Below are positions 1 to 5,895 of a DNA stretch of 10,859 nucleotides, piece after piece. How positions within the stretch are numbered: the stretch's first letter is position 1; each line of letters begins with the position of its first letter. Source of the DNA: Bacteroidota bacterium. GTDB lineage: Bacteria; Bacteroidota; Bacteroidia; Chitinophagales; Chitinophagaceae. The notes beneath the pieces were generated by a model. The model saw only the letters and a list, made by a program, of their open reading frames with translations, ran no database searches and was not told the origin of the DNA. The position numbers were made by a program, and so were the translations under genes. The stretch is taken from contig JAEYRC010000161.1 of NCBI GenBank assembly GCA_023409675.1, positions 1 to 10,859 of the forward strand, in the 5' to 3' direction.

Positions 1-81
1 CGCATCAACTACCGCATTGAAAAATATGGTAAGATGGGCTTCTGGGATGAGCTTAAGCCGGAAAATGCAGCGAATTCCTAA
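1..81 (+). CDS. C-terminal fragment of an unidentified protein
   Basis: The first 26 codons read open in one frame and end in TAA at 79-81. The peptide is hydrophilic and mixed-charge (it contains RINYRIEKYGKMG, then a Phe-Trp-Asp-Glu stretch), as expected for the tail of a soluble protein. The gene starts outside the window and too little is visible to name a family. It lies 48 bases before dapA on the same strand with no hairpin between, so the two could be co-transcribed. Confidence 0.55.
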   Translation, partial: RINYRIEKYGKMGFWDELKPENAANS

Positions 82-129
82 TGCTTCTTTGGCCGGTCAA
101 TCCAATTTCTTCGCATCTAATGTTTAAAA

Positions 130-1023
130 ATGACTGATTATTCCATACTTCGTGGAACTGGTGTGGCGCTGGTCACTCCTTTTACCGCATCCGGCTCTCC
201 CGATCTACCCGCCCTGGGTAACGTGATCGATCATGTGCTGAAGGGTGGGGTCGAATACCTGGTTTCCCTGGGAACCACTGGTGAAACGCCGGTGTTGAAT
301 CCTGATGAGCAAAAAGCCATTCTTCAGTTCACCTATGCGCATGTAGCCGGCAGGGTACCGGTAGTTGTGGGTATCGGCGGTAATAATACGCAGGAATTGC
401 TGCATGCCCTTAAGACCTATCCTCTTGACCACGCTACAGCCATTCTAAGTGCCAGTCCATATTATTCAAAACCATCCCAGGAAGGGATAATAGCGCATTA
501 TCACGCCCTTGCGGATGCCGCTCCCAAACCCATCATCCTCTATAATATTCCCGGTCGAACAGGAAGAAATATGACGGCGGCAACTACGGTTACGCTCGCC
601 CGGCACGACAATATCATTGGCATCAAAGAAGCCGCCGGCGATATGGTTCAGGGTATGCAGATCGTACGCGATACACCTGACGACTTCCTGGTACTGAGTG
701 GCGACGACGCGTTAACCTTAGCCCAGATTGCCAGTGGCTTCGATGGTGTGATCAGTGTAATCGCCAATGCCATGCCCGCTGAATTTTCTCAACTGGTGCG
801 TGCCGCGCTTTCAGGAGACATGCAAAAAGCCAGGCAACTGAATTTCGCGCTGCTGGAAGCCTATGATATTCTGTTTGCGGAAAACAATCCTGCAGGAATC
901 AAAGCATTTCTTCACCACCTGAACCTCATTGAGAATCATCTTCGTATGCCGCTTGTTCCGCTGAGCAAACCCGTCGTTGAACGAATGGAATCTTTTTTTC
1001 AACACTATAAGCAGCAGTTTTAA
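130..1023 (+). CDS. dapA: 4-hydroxy-tetrahydrodipicolinate synthase (DapA)
   Basis: DapA condenses pyruvate with aspartate-4-semialdehyde, the first committed step to diaminopimelate and lysine, in the cytoplasm. The 297-residue product is the usual length for this TIM-barrel aldolase. The pyruvate-binding GTTGE motif is at residues 48-52 (Thr49, Thr50). SPYYSKPSQEG begins at 109, with Tyr112 matching the E. coli catalytic-triad Tyr107. YNIPGRT is at 138-144, with Tyr138 and the substrate-binding Arg143. The Schiff-base lysine is Lys166 in GIKEAAGD. All catalytic residues are present, so the enzyme should be active. The ATG at 130 follows an A-rich leader (TTTAAAAATG), typical of Bacteroidota. 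A hairpin terminator overlaps the stop codon. Other members of this superfamily (N-acetylneuraminate lyase, KDG aldolase) are possible, but the full DapA motif set makes this call strong. Confidence 0.96.
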   Translation: MTDYSILRGTGVALVTPFTASGSPDLPALGNVIDHVLKGGVEYLVSLGTTGETPVLNPDEQKAILQFTYAHVAGRVPVVVGIGGNNTQELLHALKTYPLDHATAILSASPYYSKPSQEGIIAHYHALADAAPKPIILYNIPGRTGRNMTAATTVTLARHDNIIGIKEAAGDMVQGMQIVRDTPDDFLVLSGDDALTLAQIASGFDGVISVIANAMPAEFSQLVRAALSGDMQKARQLNFALLEAYDILFAENNPAGIKAFLHHLNLIENHLRMPLVPLSKPVVERMESFFQHYKQQF

Positions 1024-1042
1024 GGGCTGCTCAGCCCTTTTT
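1022..1042 (+). terminator. Rho-independent terminator of dapA
   Basis: AAGGGCT (1022-1028) pairs perfectly with AGCCCTT (1033-1039) around a 4-base loop, and five T residues run from 1038 to 1042. The left arm includes the last two bases of the dapA stop codon. On the opposite strand the hairpin is followed by A residues rather than T, so it should stop only the rightward transcript. Confidence 0.8.
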
Positions 1043-1081
1043 ACAGAATTCAAAGCGGACTATATGAGCGGGTGTCTTACG

Positions 1082-1471
1082 CTATACCGCTCGCTTGATA
1101 TTTATTACCAGCCACGGCAGCAATAACAGCCAGATGAGGAACAAGACCCATAAATGTCCACGTTCGATATGATACTGTTCCGTTAATTCATTCATGGTTT
1201 TTCCCGTAAGCAGGCCTAATCCGAATTCAAACAGGATGGTCAGGATCACCCAGATAACGCCGGTTACCCATGCCTGACCCGCAGTAGTAATGCCCATTCG
1301 GTGAAAAACGGCCAGTGTATAAAGAAAACTGAAAAGCATTAAGGTTACGGTCGACCATTGATGGGCACGGTGGTCATCTACATACCGAAGCAAAAATCCC
1401 TGTCTTAGTGCAGCATTGCAGAAAGCGATAAGCACCATCGGCAGCCAGTAGATCAGTATAGAAAGTTTCAT
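1082..1471 (-). CDS. Four-helix integral membrane protein, unknown function
   Basis: This 129-residue protein is mostly hydrophobic. I see four likely membrane spans at about residues 4-22, 40-57, 67-89 and 106-125. Short charged loops separate them: Arg/Asp/His-rich at 29-38 and Glu/His-rich at 93-105. There is no enzymatic motif and no signal peptide distinct from the first span, so it is probably an inner-membrane protein. I do not recognise the family. The ATG at 1471 is preceded on its own strand by an A-rich leader (AAACAAAAATTGAT). The gene converges on dapA, with 58 bases between the stops, and diverges from the isoprenoid operon starting at 1626, so it has its own promoter in the 154-base gap. 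Nothing links it functionally to either neighbour. Confidence 0.75.
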   Translation of the reverse strand: MKLSILIYWLPMVLIAFCNAALRQGFLLRYVDDHRAHQWSTVTLMLFSFLYTLAVFHRMGITTAGQAWVTGVIWVILTILFEFGLGLLTGKTMNELTEQYHIERGHLWVLFLIWLLLLPWLVINIKRAV

Positions 1472-1625
1472 ATCAATTTTTGTTTAATAAGGTTTTGGTA
1501 GCAGGTCATATAGAAGTATTTGGCCGGCTGAACGTATCCATTCCCGCCAGTGCCCCTGCAGAAAAATAATTGGAAAAGCCCTTTAAATACCTTAAATTAC
1601 AGTATCCCTCGTTAAACTTACTGCT
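1472..1625. promoter_or_regulatory. Divergent intergenic region holding two promoters (inferred)
   Basis: This 154-base AT-rich gap lies between a minus-strand and a plus-strand start codon, so it should carry one promoter in each direction. I found no perfect Bacteroidota -7 box (TAnnTTTG) on either strand. The nearest plus-strand candidates are weak: TACCTTAA at 1588-1595, with a TTG 15 bases upstream, and an imperfect AGTATTTG at about 1515-1522. The promoter of the seven-gene operon therefore cannot be placed by eye. Confidence 0.4.
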
Positions 1626-2096
1626 ATGAGTGTTCCCAGCATTCCCACCACGTACACGCATAAATTGCGTCCCGAAACTGTATTTGACCTGGATACCAAT
1701 ATTGATGGCCGTCTGGAAAGCCGGTTGTCGGGTTCTTTTGAAGCCGAACATTCGGGCAGCCTTGCCACCAATGTGAGTGGAAACCTAAACACCAATAATG
1801 TACTGAAACTTATGGGTGATGCTAAAGATCCGGTAGCCACCGATAGTAAAATTGAACTGATGAATCTGCCCCGCTTTACGCTGCAGGATATAAAAGACAT
1901 GATGAAGGTGCGCATGCATATCCCCAATTATTCAAACATCTGTTTTAAAGTGATGGGTGTTGAATTGTTCAGCATCTGCATGGGAGGTGAAGCTCAGGTA
2001 ATAACCGAACCCTATATTCCTACCGCTGCCGAACACTGTGAACAGATGACTGCAAACCCGATACCCGCCCCTTTCCGCAGCAACGTTAATCCTTAA
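1626..2096 (+). CDS. Operon gene 1: small protein with octapeptide repeat, unknown function
   Basis: The product is 156 residues with no signal peptide or membrane span. Residues 23-54 form four tandem 8-residue units that each end in (D/S)-G-x-(L/F): DTNIDGRL, ESRLSGSF, EAEHSGSL and ATNVSGNL; a fifth unit (55-62) has decayed. The regular hydrophobic spacing suggests short beta strands or a small solenoid. The second half has a predicted helix (about 84-95) and then a Cys/Phe-rich block (about 98-132) that looks like a compact folded domain, with Cys106, Cys118 and Cys138. I do not recognise the family. It is the first gene of a tight operon; its stop is 11 bases before the next start. The ATG at 1626 follows TTAAACTTACTGCT, with no Shine-Dalgarno sequence, as is usual in this phylum. 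By context it belongs with the isoprenoid enzymes downstream. Confidence 0.75.
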   Translation: MSVPSIPTTYTHKLRPETVFDLDTNIDGRLESRLSGSFEAEHSGSLATNVSGNLNTNNVLKLMGDAKDPVATDSKIELMNLPRFTLQDIKDMMKVRMHIPNYSNICFKVMGVELFSICMGGEAQVITEPYIPTAAEHCEQMTANPIPAPFRSNVNP

Positions 2097-2107
2097 ACGC
2101 TTTTGCC

Positions 2108-2866
2108 ATGCTTAAAGTCACTGCCGGAGCTTATCACGAAAAACTGTCATTCGAAGGGGATACGATTATTCTGAATGGCCCGCCGGATGATCTTCGTGGG
2201 CATATGCTCATCCATAACGCACTGGCTGAACCACTGGCTGTACGTTCACTGCCTCTTCTGCTTAAAACCAAAGACAGAAGTAAGCCGGTTTCTTCTTCTC
2301 TTCGTGTATCCTGCCGCCTCCAGCCGGGAGAGTCGCAATTGACTGAAATCTCCCACCAGCTCAGGTTCGACACCCCACCGGGCACCTATGAACATGAACT
2401 GATTGTCGGGGGGAAAAAAAGGATGGTACAACTGATCGTTCAGCAGAATATAGCCATAGACCTTTATCCGCGCGAATTCTATTTTACAGGATCAGCGCCC
2501 GGAACTGTTCATACCGCTACATTTACCGTTATCAATACCGGAAACATTCCTTTTAATATTCCTGAGGTTAAACATATCGCGGCATTGGATATGGATTTTT
2601 TCTGTCGCGCATTTGGTATGGGTATGCGAAAAAGTGGCTCGGAAGGGGTTGAAAAAATGCTTGATGAAGTGACCCGGAATATGCAGCATCATCTCACCGA
2701 ATGGGCTTCAGCCAGTATTGAAGAAAAAGGAATGGAACTGAAGCCAGGTGAAAAATCGGTAATCAACCTTCGCATCACTATGCCAGCGAAGAGTGATGGT
2801 TCGAAAGATTATAGCGGTAATATCCGTTTTTGGGATAAAGACATCCACTATGTGGTAAAAGCCTGA
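2108..2866 (+). CDS. Operon gene 2: tandem Ig-like (NEW3-type) domain protein, unknown function
   Basis: This 252-residue protein appears to be two beta-sandwich domains in series, with no signal peptide. Domain 1 (about 12-112) ends with LQPGE (71-75), alternating hydrophobics and PGTY (91-94). Domain 2 (about 116-252) starts with a strand pattern and TFTVINTGN (138-146), typical of Ig-like folds, and ends with LKPGE (211-215), Pro226 and Tyr235. A helical insert (about 155-208, with Met/Phe/Gly-rich and amphipathic segments) interrupts domain 2. The L-x-P-G ... G-x-Y pattern resembles NEW3-type Ig domains, which are usually extracytoplasmic. The lack of an export signal here is therefore unusual. 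The same signature recurs in the next three genes. Start ATG 2108 lies 11 bases after the previous stop. The function is unknown; a structural or scaffolding role is inferred. Confidence 0.72.
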   Translation: MLKVTAGAYHEKLSFEGDTIILNGPPDDLRGHMLIHNALAEPLAVRSLPLLLKTKDRSKPVSSSLRVSCRLQPGESQLTEISHQLRFDTPPGTYEHELIVGGKKRMVQLIVQQNIAIDLYPREFYFTGSAPGTVHTATFTVINTGNIPFNIPEVKHIAALDMDFFCRAFGMGMRKSGSEGVEKMLDEVTRNMQHHLTEWASASIEEKGMELKPGEKSVINLRITMPAKSDGSKDYSGNIRFWDKDIHYVVKA

Positions 2867-2889
2867 TTTGATCATTAAACCTGTTGCAT

Positions 2890-3513
2890 ATGCAAACTTC
2901 ATCCTCGTCTGGTTCAGGGCTGCAAAACCTGCTCGGCTCCGTCATCAACCAGTTCACCAGTACCTCAATGCAGCTTGTGCAACCTATGATGGATACCATG
3001 ATGGCTAACCTTTCTGTTTTAAGCCCTCAGCTTAAAAAAAATCAGCACTGCTGCCCGCCCGAAACAACTTGTCCTCCACAATGTATAGCATCTATACAGC
3101 GGCATGCGGCTCCTGGGGAGCGTATCCGAATCGCTATGCGGGTTTCCAACGCCTCGGCTCAATCCAAAACCTATCAGGCCGGCGTACGCGAAATGAAGGA
3201 TCAACACGGCCATGACGCGCCTATACAATATGGACTGAATAAACATACGCTCACACTTGACCCCGGCAGGACTGAATTGCTGTTGCTTGAACTTGATCTG
3301 CAAAAAGCTGAAAATGGAGCAACCTATTCTACCGAAGTAGTGTTACGGGAGAAGGAATACAATCAGAACATCTGTATAAGCGTGAAGATTGATGACGAAC
3401 ACCTGGTCACCGATGTGCAGCCATTTGAGGAACAACGCTACCGTCAGCGCTGGAAACCCTGGCAGGCGCATTTTTACTGCGAACCTTCATCTTCCCATAA
3501 CAGAAAACAATGA
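2890..3513 (+). CDS. Operon gene 3: helical N-terminus, Cys cluster and Ig-like domain, unknown function
   Basis: The ATG at 2890 is preferred; a TTG two codons upstream (2884) is also in frame. The 207-residue product has three parts. Residues 1-50 form a Ser/Met/Gln-rich amphipathic helical segment (LQNLLGSVINQF, then QPMMDTMMANL). Next is a cysteine-proline cluster with Cys54, Cys55, Cys61 and Cys65 (spacing C-C-x5-C-x3-C). Last is a beta-sandwich (about 66-168) with APGE (74-77), LDPG (123-126) and GATY (143-146). A basic, aromatic tail (180-207, with two Trp) follows. There is no signal peptide, so the cysteines are more likely metal-binding than disulfide-bonded, though neither is shown. 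Its stop overlaps the next start (ATGA at 3510-3513), which implies translational coupling. I do not recognise the family. Confidence 0.74.
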   Translation: MQTSSSSGSGLQNLLGSVINQFTSTSMQLVQPMMDTMMANLSVLSPQLKKNQHCCPPETTCPPQCIASIQRHAAPGERIRIAMRVSNASAQSKTYQAGVREMKDQHGHDAPIQYGLNKHTLTLDPGRTELLLLELDLQKAENGATYSTEVVLREKEYNQNICISVKIDDEHLVTDVQPFEEQRYRQRWKPWQAHFYCEPSSSHNRKQ

Positions 3514-4181
3514 GTACATCCAAAGATCCACTGGCAAGTCTCTTTGAAGAAACACTGAAGAAAACGGTTGAAGCCAACAAGATCTTTCTTCAGGAAGGAT
3601 CGGCATTTTTGCGGAATATCAGTTCTCCGGAAAAGGGCGCCGCCACCGTTAACCGATTGCGAAATGACGCGCTAACCAATGTTTTGGGTGAGCTGGTGAA
3701 ACTCAATCTTAAACATTATAATAACCTGGTCGACCTGAGTGTAGGATTTTTGCGGGAGGTCAATCACCCGGAGGCTGTCAGTCAACAACCGGCCGAGCAG
3801 CCCGGCGCGCCCGGGTTTGTACTTGAAGCTGAAGCCATGGCCGGACAAACGGTGGATATGCAGTTTATACTGGATAATACCAAGGCGGATACAGTCTATT
3901 GTGAATTGGTGCATTCAGATTTTCAAGCTGAGCACAACGGGCTTCCAATCGAATTCGCCCTTCAATTTAAACCACAGGCATTTTCATTGCCGCCGGGTGA
4001 ATCCAGTACGGTTTATATCAACCTTCGTGTACCGGAAAGCGTTAGTACGGGTTTGTACACCAGCAAAGTTCAGGTAAAAGGATTTGAACCCGCGCATTTT
4101 TTGATCCGCATAACGGTAACCGAAACAATAAAGCAACCTAATTCCGATGGCGGTAAGAAAGAAAGGCAGCACAAAAAATGA
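3510..4181 (+). CDS. Operon gene 4: phasin-like helical N-terminus plus Ig-like domain, unknown function
   Basis: The 223-residue product has a long helical N-terminus (about 5-88). Its heptad-like hydrophobic spacing (DPLASLFEETLKKTVEAN, then ELVKLNLKHYNNLVDLSVGF) resembles phasins and other granule-associated amphipathic proteins. A Pro/Gly/Gln linker (91-102) leads to a beta-sandwich (about 103-206) with LPPGESS (160-166), RVPES (173-177) and GLYTSKV (181-187). A Lys-rich hydrophilic tail ends the protein. There is no signal peptide or membrane span. It starts within the previous stop (ATGA) and overlaps the next gene by 35 bases, so expression of the three genes is probably coupled. The likeness to phasins is of general helix character only; no phasin family motif can be proven by eye. 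Confidence 0.75.
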   Translation: MSTSKDPLASLFEETLKKTVEANKIFLQEGSAFLRNISSPEKGAATVNRLRNDALTNVLGELVKLNLKHYNNLVDLSVGFLREVNHPEAVSQQPAEQPGAPGFVLEAEAMAGQTVDMQFILDNTKADTVYCELVHSDFQAEHNGLPIEFALQFKPQAFSLPPGESSTVYINLRVPESVSTGLYTSKVQVKGFEPAHFLIRITVTETIKQPNSDGGKKERQHKK

Positions 4182-4857
4182 GCATCAGCAAAAACATTCT
4201 GAAGAGCAAAAGGCCGATCCCTTAAATACTTCCGGGCTGCTCAATAATGCACAGAAAGTGGTAAATGCCGCCATAGGCGTTTTGGAAGAGGAAATTGCCG
4301 CAGGAATTCTGGCAGCAAAAAAAATTGAAAAAAAAGTTATTAATGTTGAAGAAGTGCGGGGAAATGATCAGGACCTGATCAACCGGATCCGGCATGATAT
4401 GCATGAAGCCCTTGACATCTTTATTGATGGTTTTGCCGCACTCTCCAAACAAATCGGGCTGCTTACCGAAAAAGTCAATGGCGGAAAAGAAACGAGCACC
4501 CCAACATCTCCTACTTCACCCGAATTTCACGACCGCATTCAACACATCCGGCTCGAAGAAGCCTGTTCTCCCGGTCAGCATGCCCGCTTCTCTTTTGAGT
4601 TGCAGGATGATGAACATCAAAAGGAAACTGTATTACATCTCTTCACTACCGGGTTTTCAGGGATTTCTGGCTATACCATATTTCCGGATAAGATTCATAT
4701 ACATCCTACGATGATCAAAATACTACCGGGAAAGGTCTGCCCTGTGACAGTTGATCTTGACATACCCGACAATTGCCCGCCTGGCCTTTACCATGCCCTG
4801 ATGCTGATCAAAGAAATGCCTGAAACCAAAATTATGCTGACCCTGGATATTAAATGA
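4147..4857 (+). CDS. Operon gene 5: paralogue-like helical plus Ig-like domain protein, unknown function
   Basis: The 236-residue product has the same layout as the gene before it. A charged leader (1-24) is followed by long amphipathic helices (about 25-112) with Ala/Ile/Leu-rich faces (LLNNAQKVVNAAIGVLEEEI, then LDIFIDGFAALSKQIGLLTE). A Ser/Thr/Pro linker (115-125) leads to a C-terminal beta-sandwich (about 130-236) with ILPGK (192-196), DIPDN (205-209) and GLYHALML (213-220). It also begins with the DPL motif seen near the start of gene 4, which supports common ancestry. No export signal is present. The ATG at 4147 overlaps gene 4 by 35 bases; the ATG at 4178 is out of frame, so 4147 is the only sensible start. 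The stop is 7 bases before the polyprenyl synthase start. Function unknown; a coat or scaffold role is inferred. Confidence 0.75.
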   Translation: MAVRKKGSTKNEHQQKHSEEQKADPLNTSGLLNNAQKVVNAAIGVLEEEIAAGILAAKKIEKKVINVEEVRGNDQDLINRIRHDMHEALDIFIDGFAALSKQIGLLTEKVNGGKETSTPTSPTSPEFHDRIQHIRLEEACSPGQHARFSFELQDDEHQKETVLHLFTTGFSGISGYTIFPDKIHIHPTMIKILPGKVCPVTVDLDIPDNCPPGLYHALMLIKEMPETKIMLTLDIK

Positions 4858-4864
4858 GTACTCT

Positions 4865-5893
4865 ATGCCTGCGCTACAGATGCAATCGATGCTGGATCGT
4901 TATGGAGCATTAACCCTGGAGGGTATACGCCGGTATGTCCCGGATAAAGAACCCCGCAAATACCTGTACGACCTGGTATTGGATTATCCCGAACGGGGAG
5001 GTAAACACTTCCGGCCCTGCCTGTGTATTGCTACTGGTAAGGCGTTTGGCGGAACGGTTGACCTTCTGCTCAATAGCGCCATTACACTGGAATTATTACA
5101 CAATGCTTTTTTGATTCATGATGATGTGGAAGATGAAAGTTTTATGCGGCGCAATAAGCCGGCAATGCACGAATACAGCAGCCGGTCCATCGCTATAAAT
5201 GTTGGAGACGCCATGAACGCTCTGGCGATAAGCCCACTGCTGGAAAATAAGGGCTTGCTGGGACCGAAACTCACACTCGCCATTTTCAGGGAAATACACC
5301 ATATGGTTTTGGAATCAGCTGAAGGACAGGCCATGGAGCTGGGATGGCGGAAAGATAATCTTCAAACCCTGACGGATAATGATTACTTCAGGATGATCCT
5401 GAAGAAAACCTGCTGGTATACCTGTATGCATCCGATCCGTATTGGCGCGCTGATTGCTACACATGGTAAAATCAATCCCGACACCCTTAACAGGCTGGGC
5501 TACTTTATGGGAGTGGCATTTCAGGTACAGGATGATATTTTAAACCTCGTGGCTGAAGAAAATAAATATGGGAAAGAGATAGGTGGAGATATTCTTGAAG
5601 GGAAGAGAACGCTTATGCTCATCCACCTGATGCAGCATTGCACGGAAACAGAGCGTAAAGAACTGATAGACTTTCTGGGGCAACCCATCCGGCAACGAAA
5701 CCCCGAACTCGTTCCCCTGTTTTTGAAACGGATGCAGCATTACGGCAGTATCGATCATGCCAAAGAAATTTCAAAGTATATGGCCGGTGCCGCACTTAAA
5801 GAATTTTACACCACGTTTTCCCGGCTGCCAGATTCAGAACACAAGGCATTTATCGAAAGTATTATTTTATATATGATAAACCGCGATTACTAG
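4865..5893 (+). CDS. Polyprenyl (trans-isoprenyl) diphosphate synthase
   Basis: This enzyme family extends allylic diphosphates with isopentenyl diphosphate to make C15-C50 chains in the cytoplasm. In the 342-residue product, GGKHFRP (45-51) is the IPP-binding motif. The first Asp-rich motif is HDDVED (85-90), followed by RR at 95-96. KKTCWYTCMHPIRIGAL (180-196) is a typical helix motif of the family. The second Asp-rich motif is FQVQDDILN (219-227), reading DDxxN rather than DDxxD. KEIGGDILEGKRT (237-249) supplies the conserved Lys/Arg. The first motif is DDx2D without the two-residue insert of typical bacterial FPP/GGPP synthases, and the fifth residue before it is a small Ala81. Both suggest a product of C20 or longer, which is inference. 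It starts 7 bases after gene 5 and ends 2 bases before the reductase, so it should supply that enzyme's substrate. Confidence 0.92.
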   Translation: MPALQMQSMLDRYGALTLEGIRRYVPDKEPRKYLYDLVLDYPERGGKHFRPCLCIATGKAFGGTVDLLLNSAITLELLHNAFLIHDDVEDESFMRRNKPAMHEYSSRSIAINVGDAMNALAISPLLENKGLLGPKLTLAIFREIHHMVLESAEGQAMELGWRKDNLQTLTDNDYFRMILKKTCWYTCMHPIRIGALIATHGKINPDTLNRLGYFMGVAFQVQDDILNLVAEENKYGKEIGGDILEGKRTLMLIHLMQHCTETERKELIDFLGQPIRQRNPELVPLFLKRMQHYGSIDHAKEISKYMAGAALKEFYTTFSRLPDSEHKAFIESIILYMINRDY

Positions 5894-5895
5894 TT

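Noticed and set aside
1066..1092. GAGCGG/CCGCTC inverted repeat at the end of the minus-strand membrane protein gene
   Set aside because: The stem is 6 bp with a 15-base loop, it overlaps the coding end, and no T run follows on either strand, so it is not a convincing terminator.
3510..4857. Reading the operon as a polyhydroxyalkanoate granule locus because of phasin-like helices
   Set aside because: No PHA synthase, depolymerase, phaA/phaB or phaR gene is present, and the helical proteins carry Ig-like domains that phasins lack.
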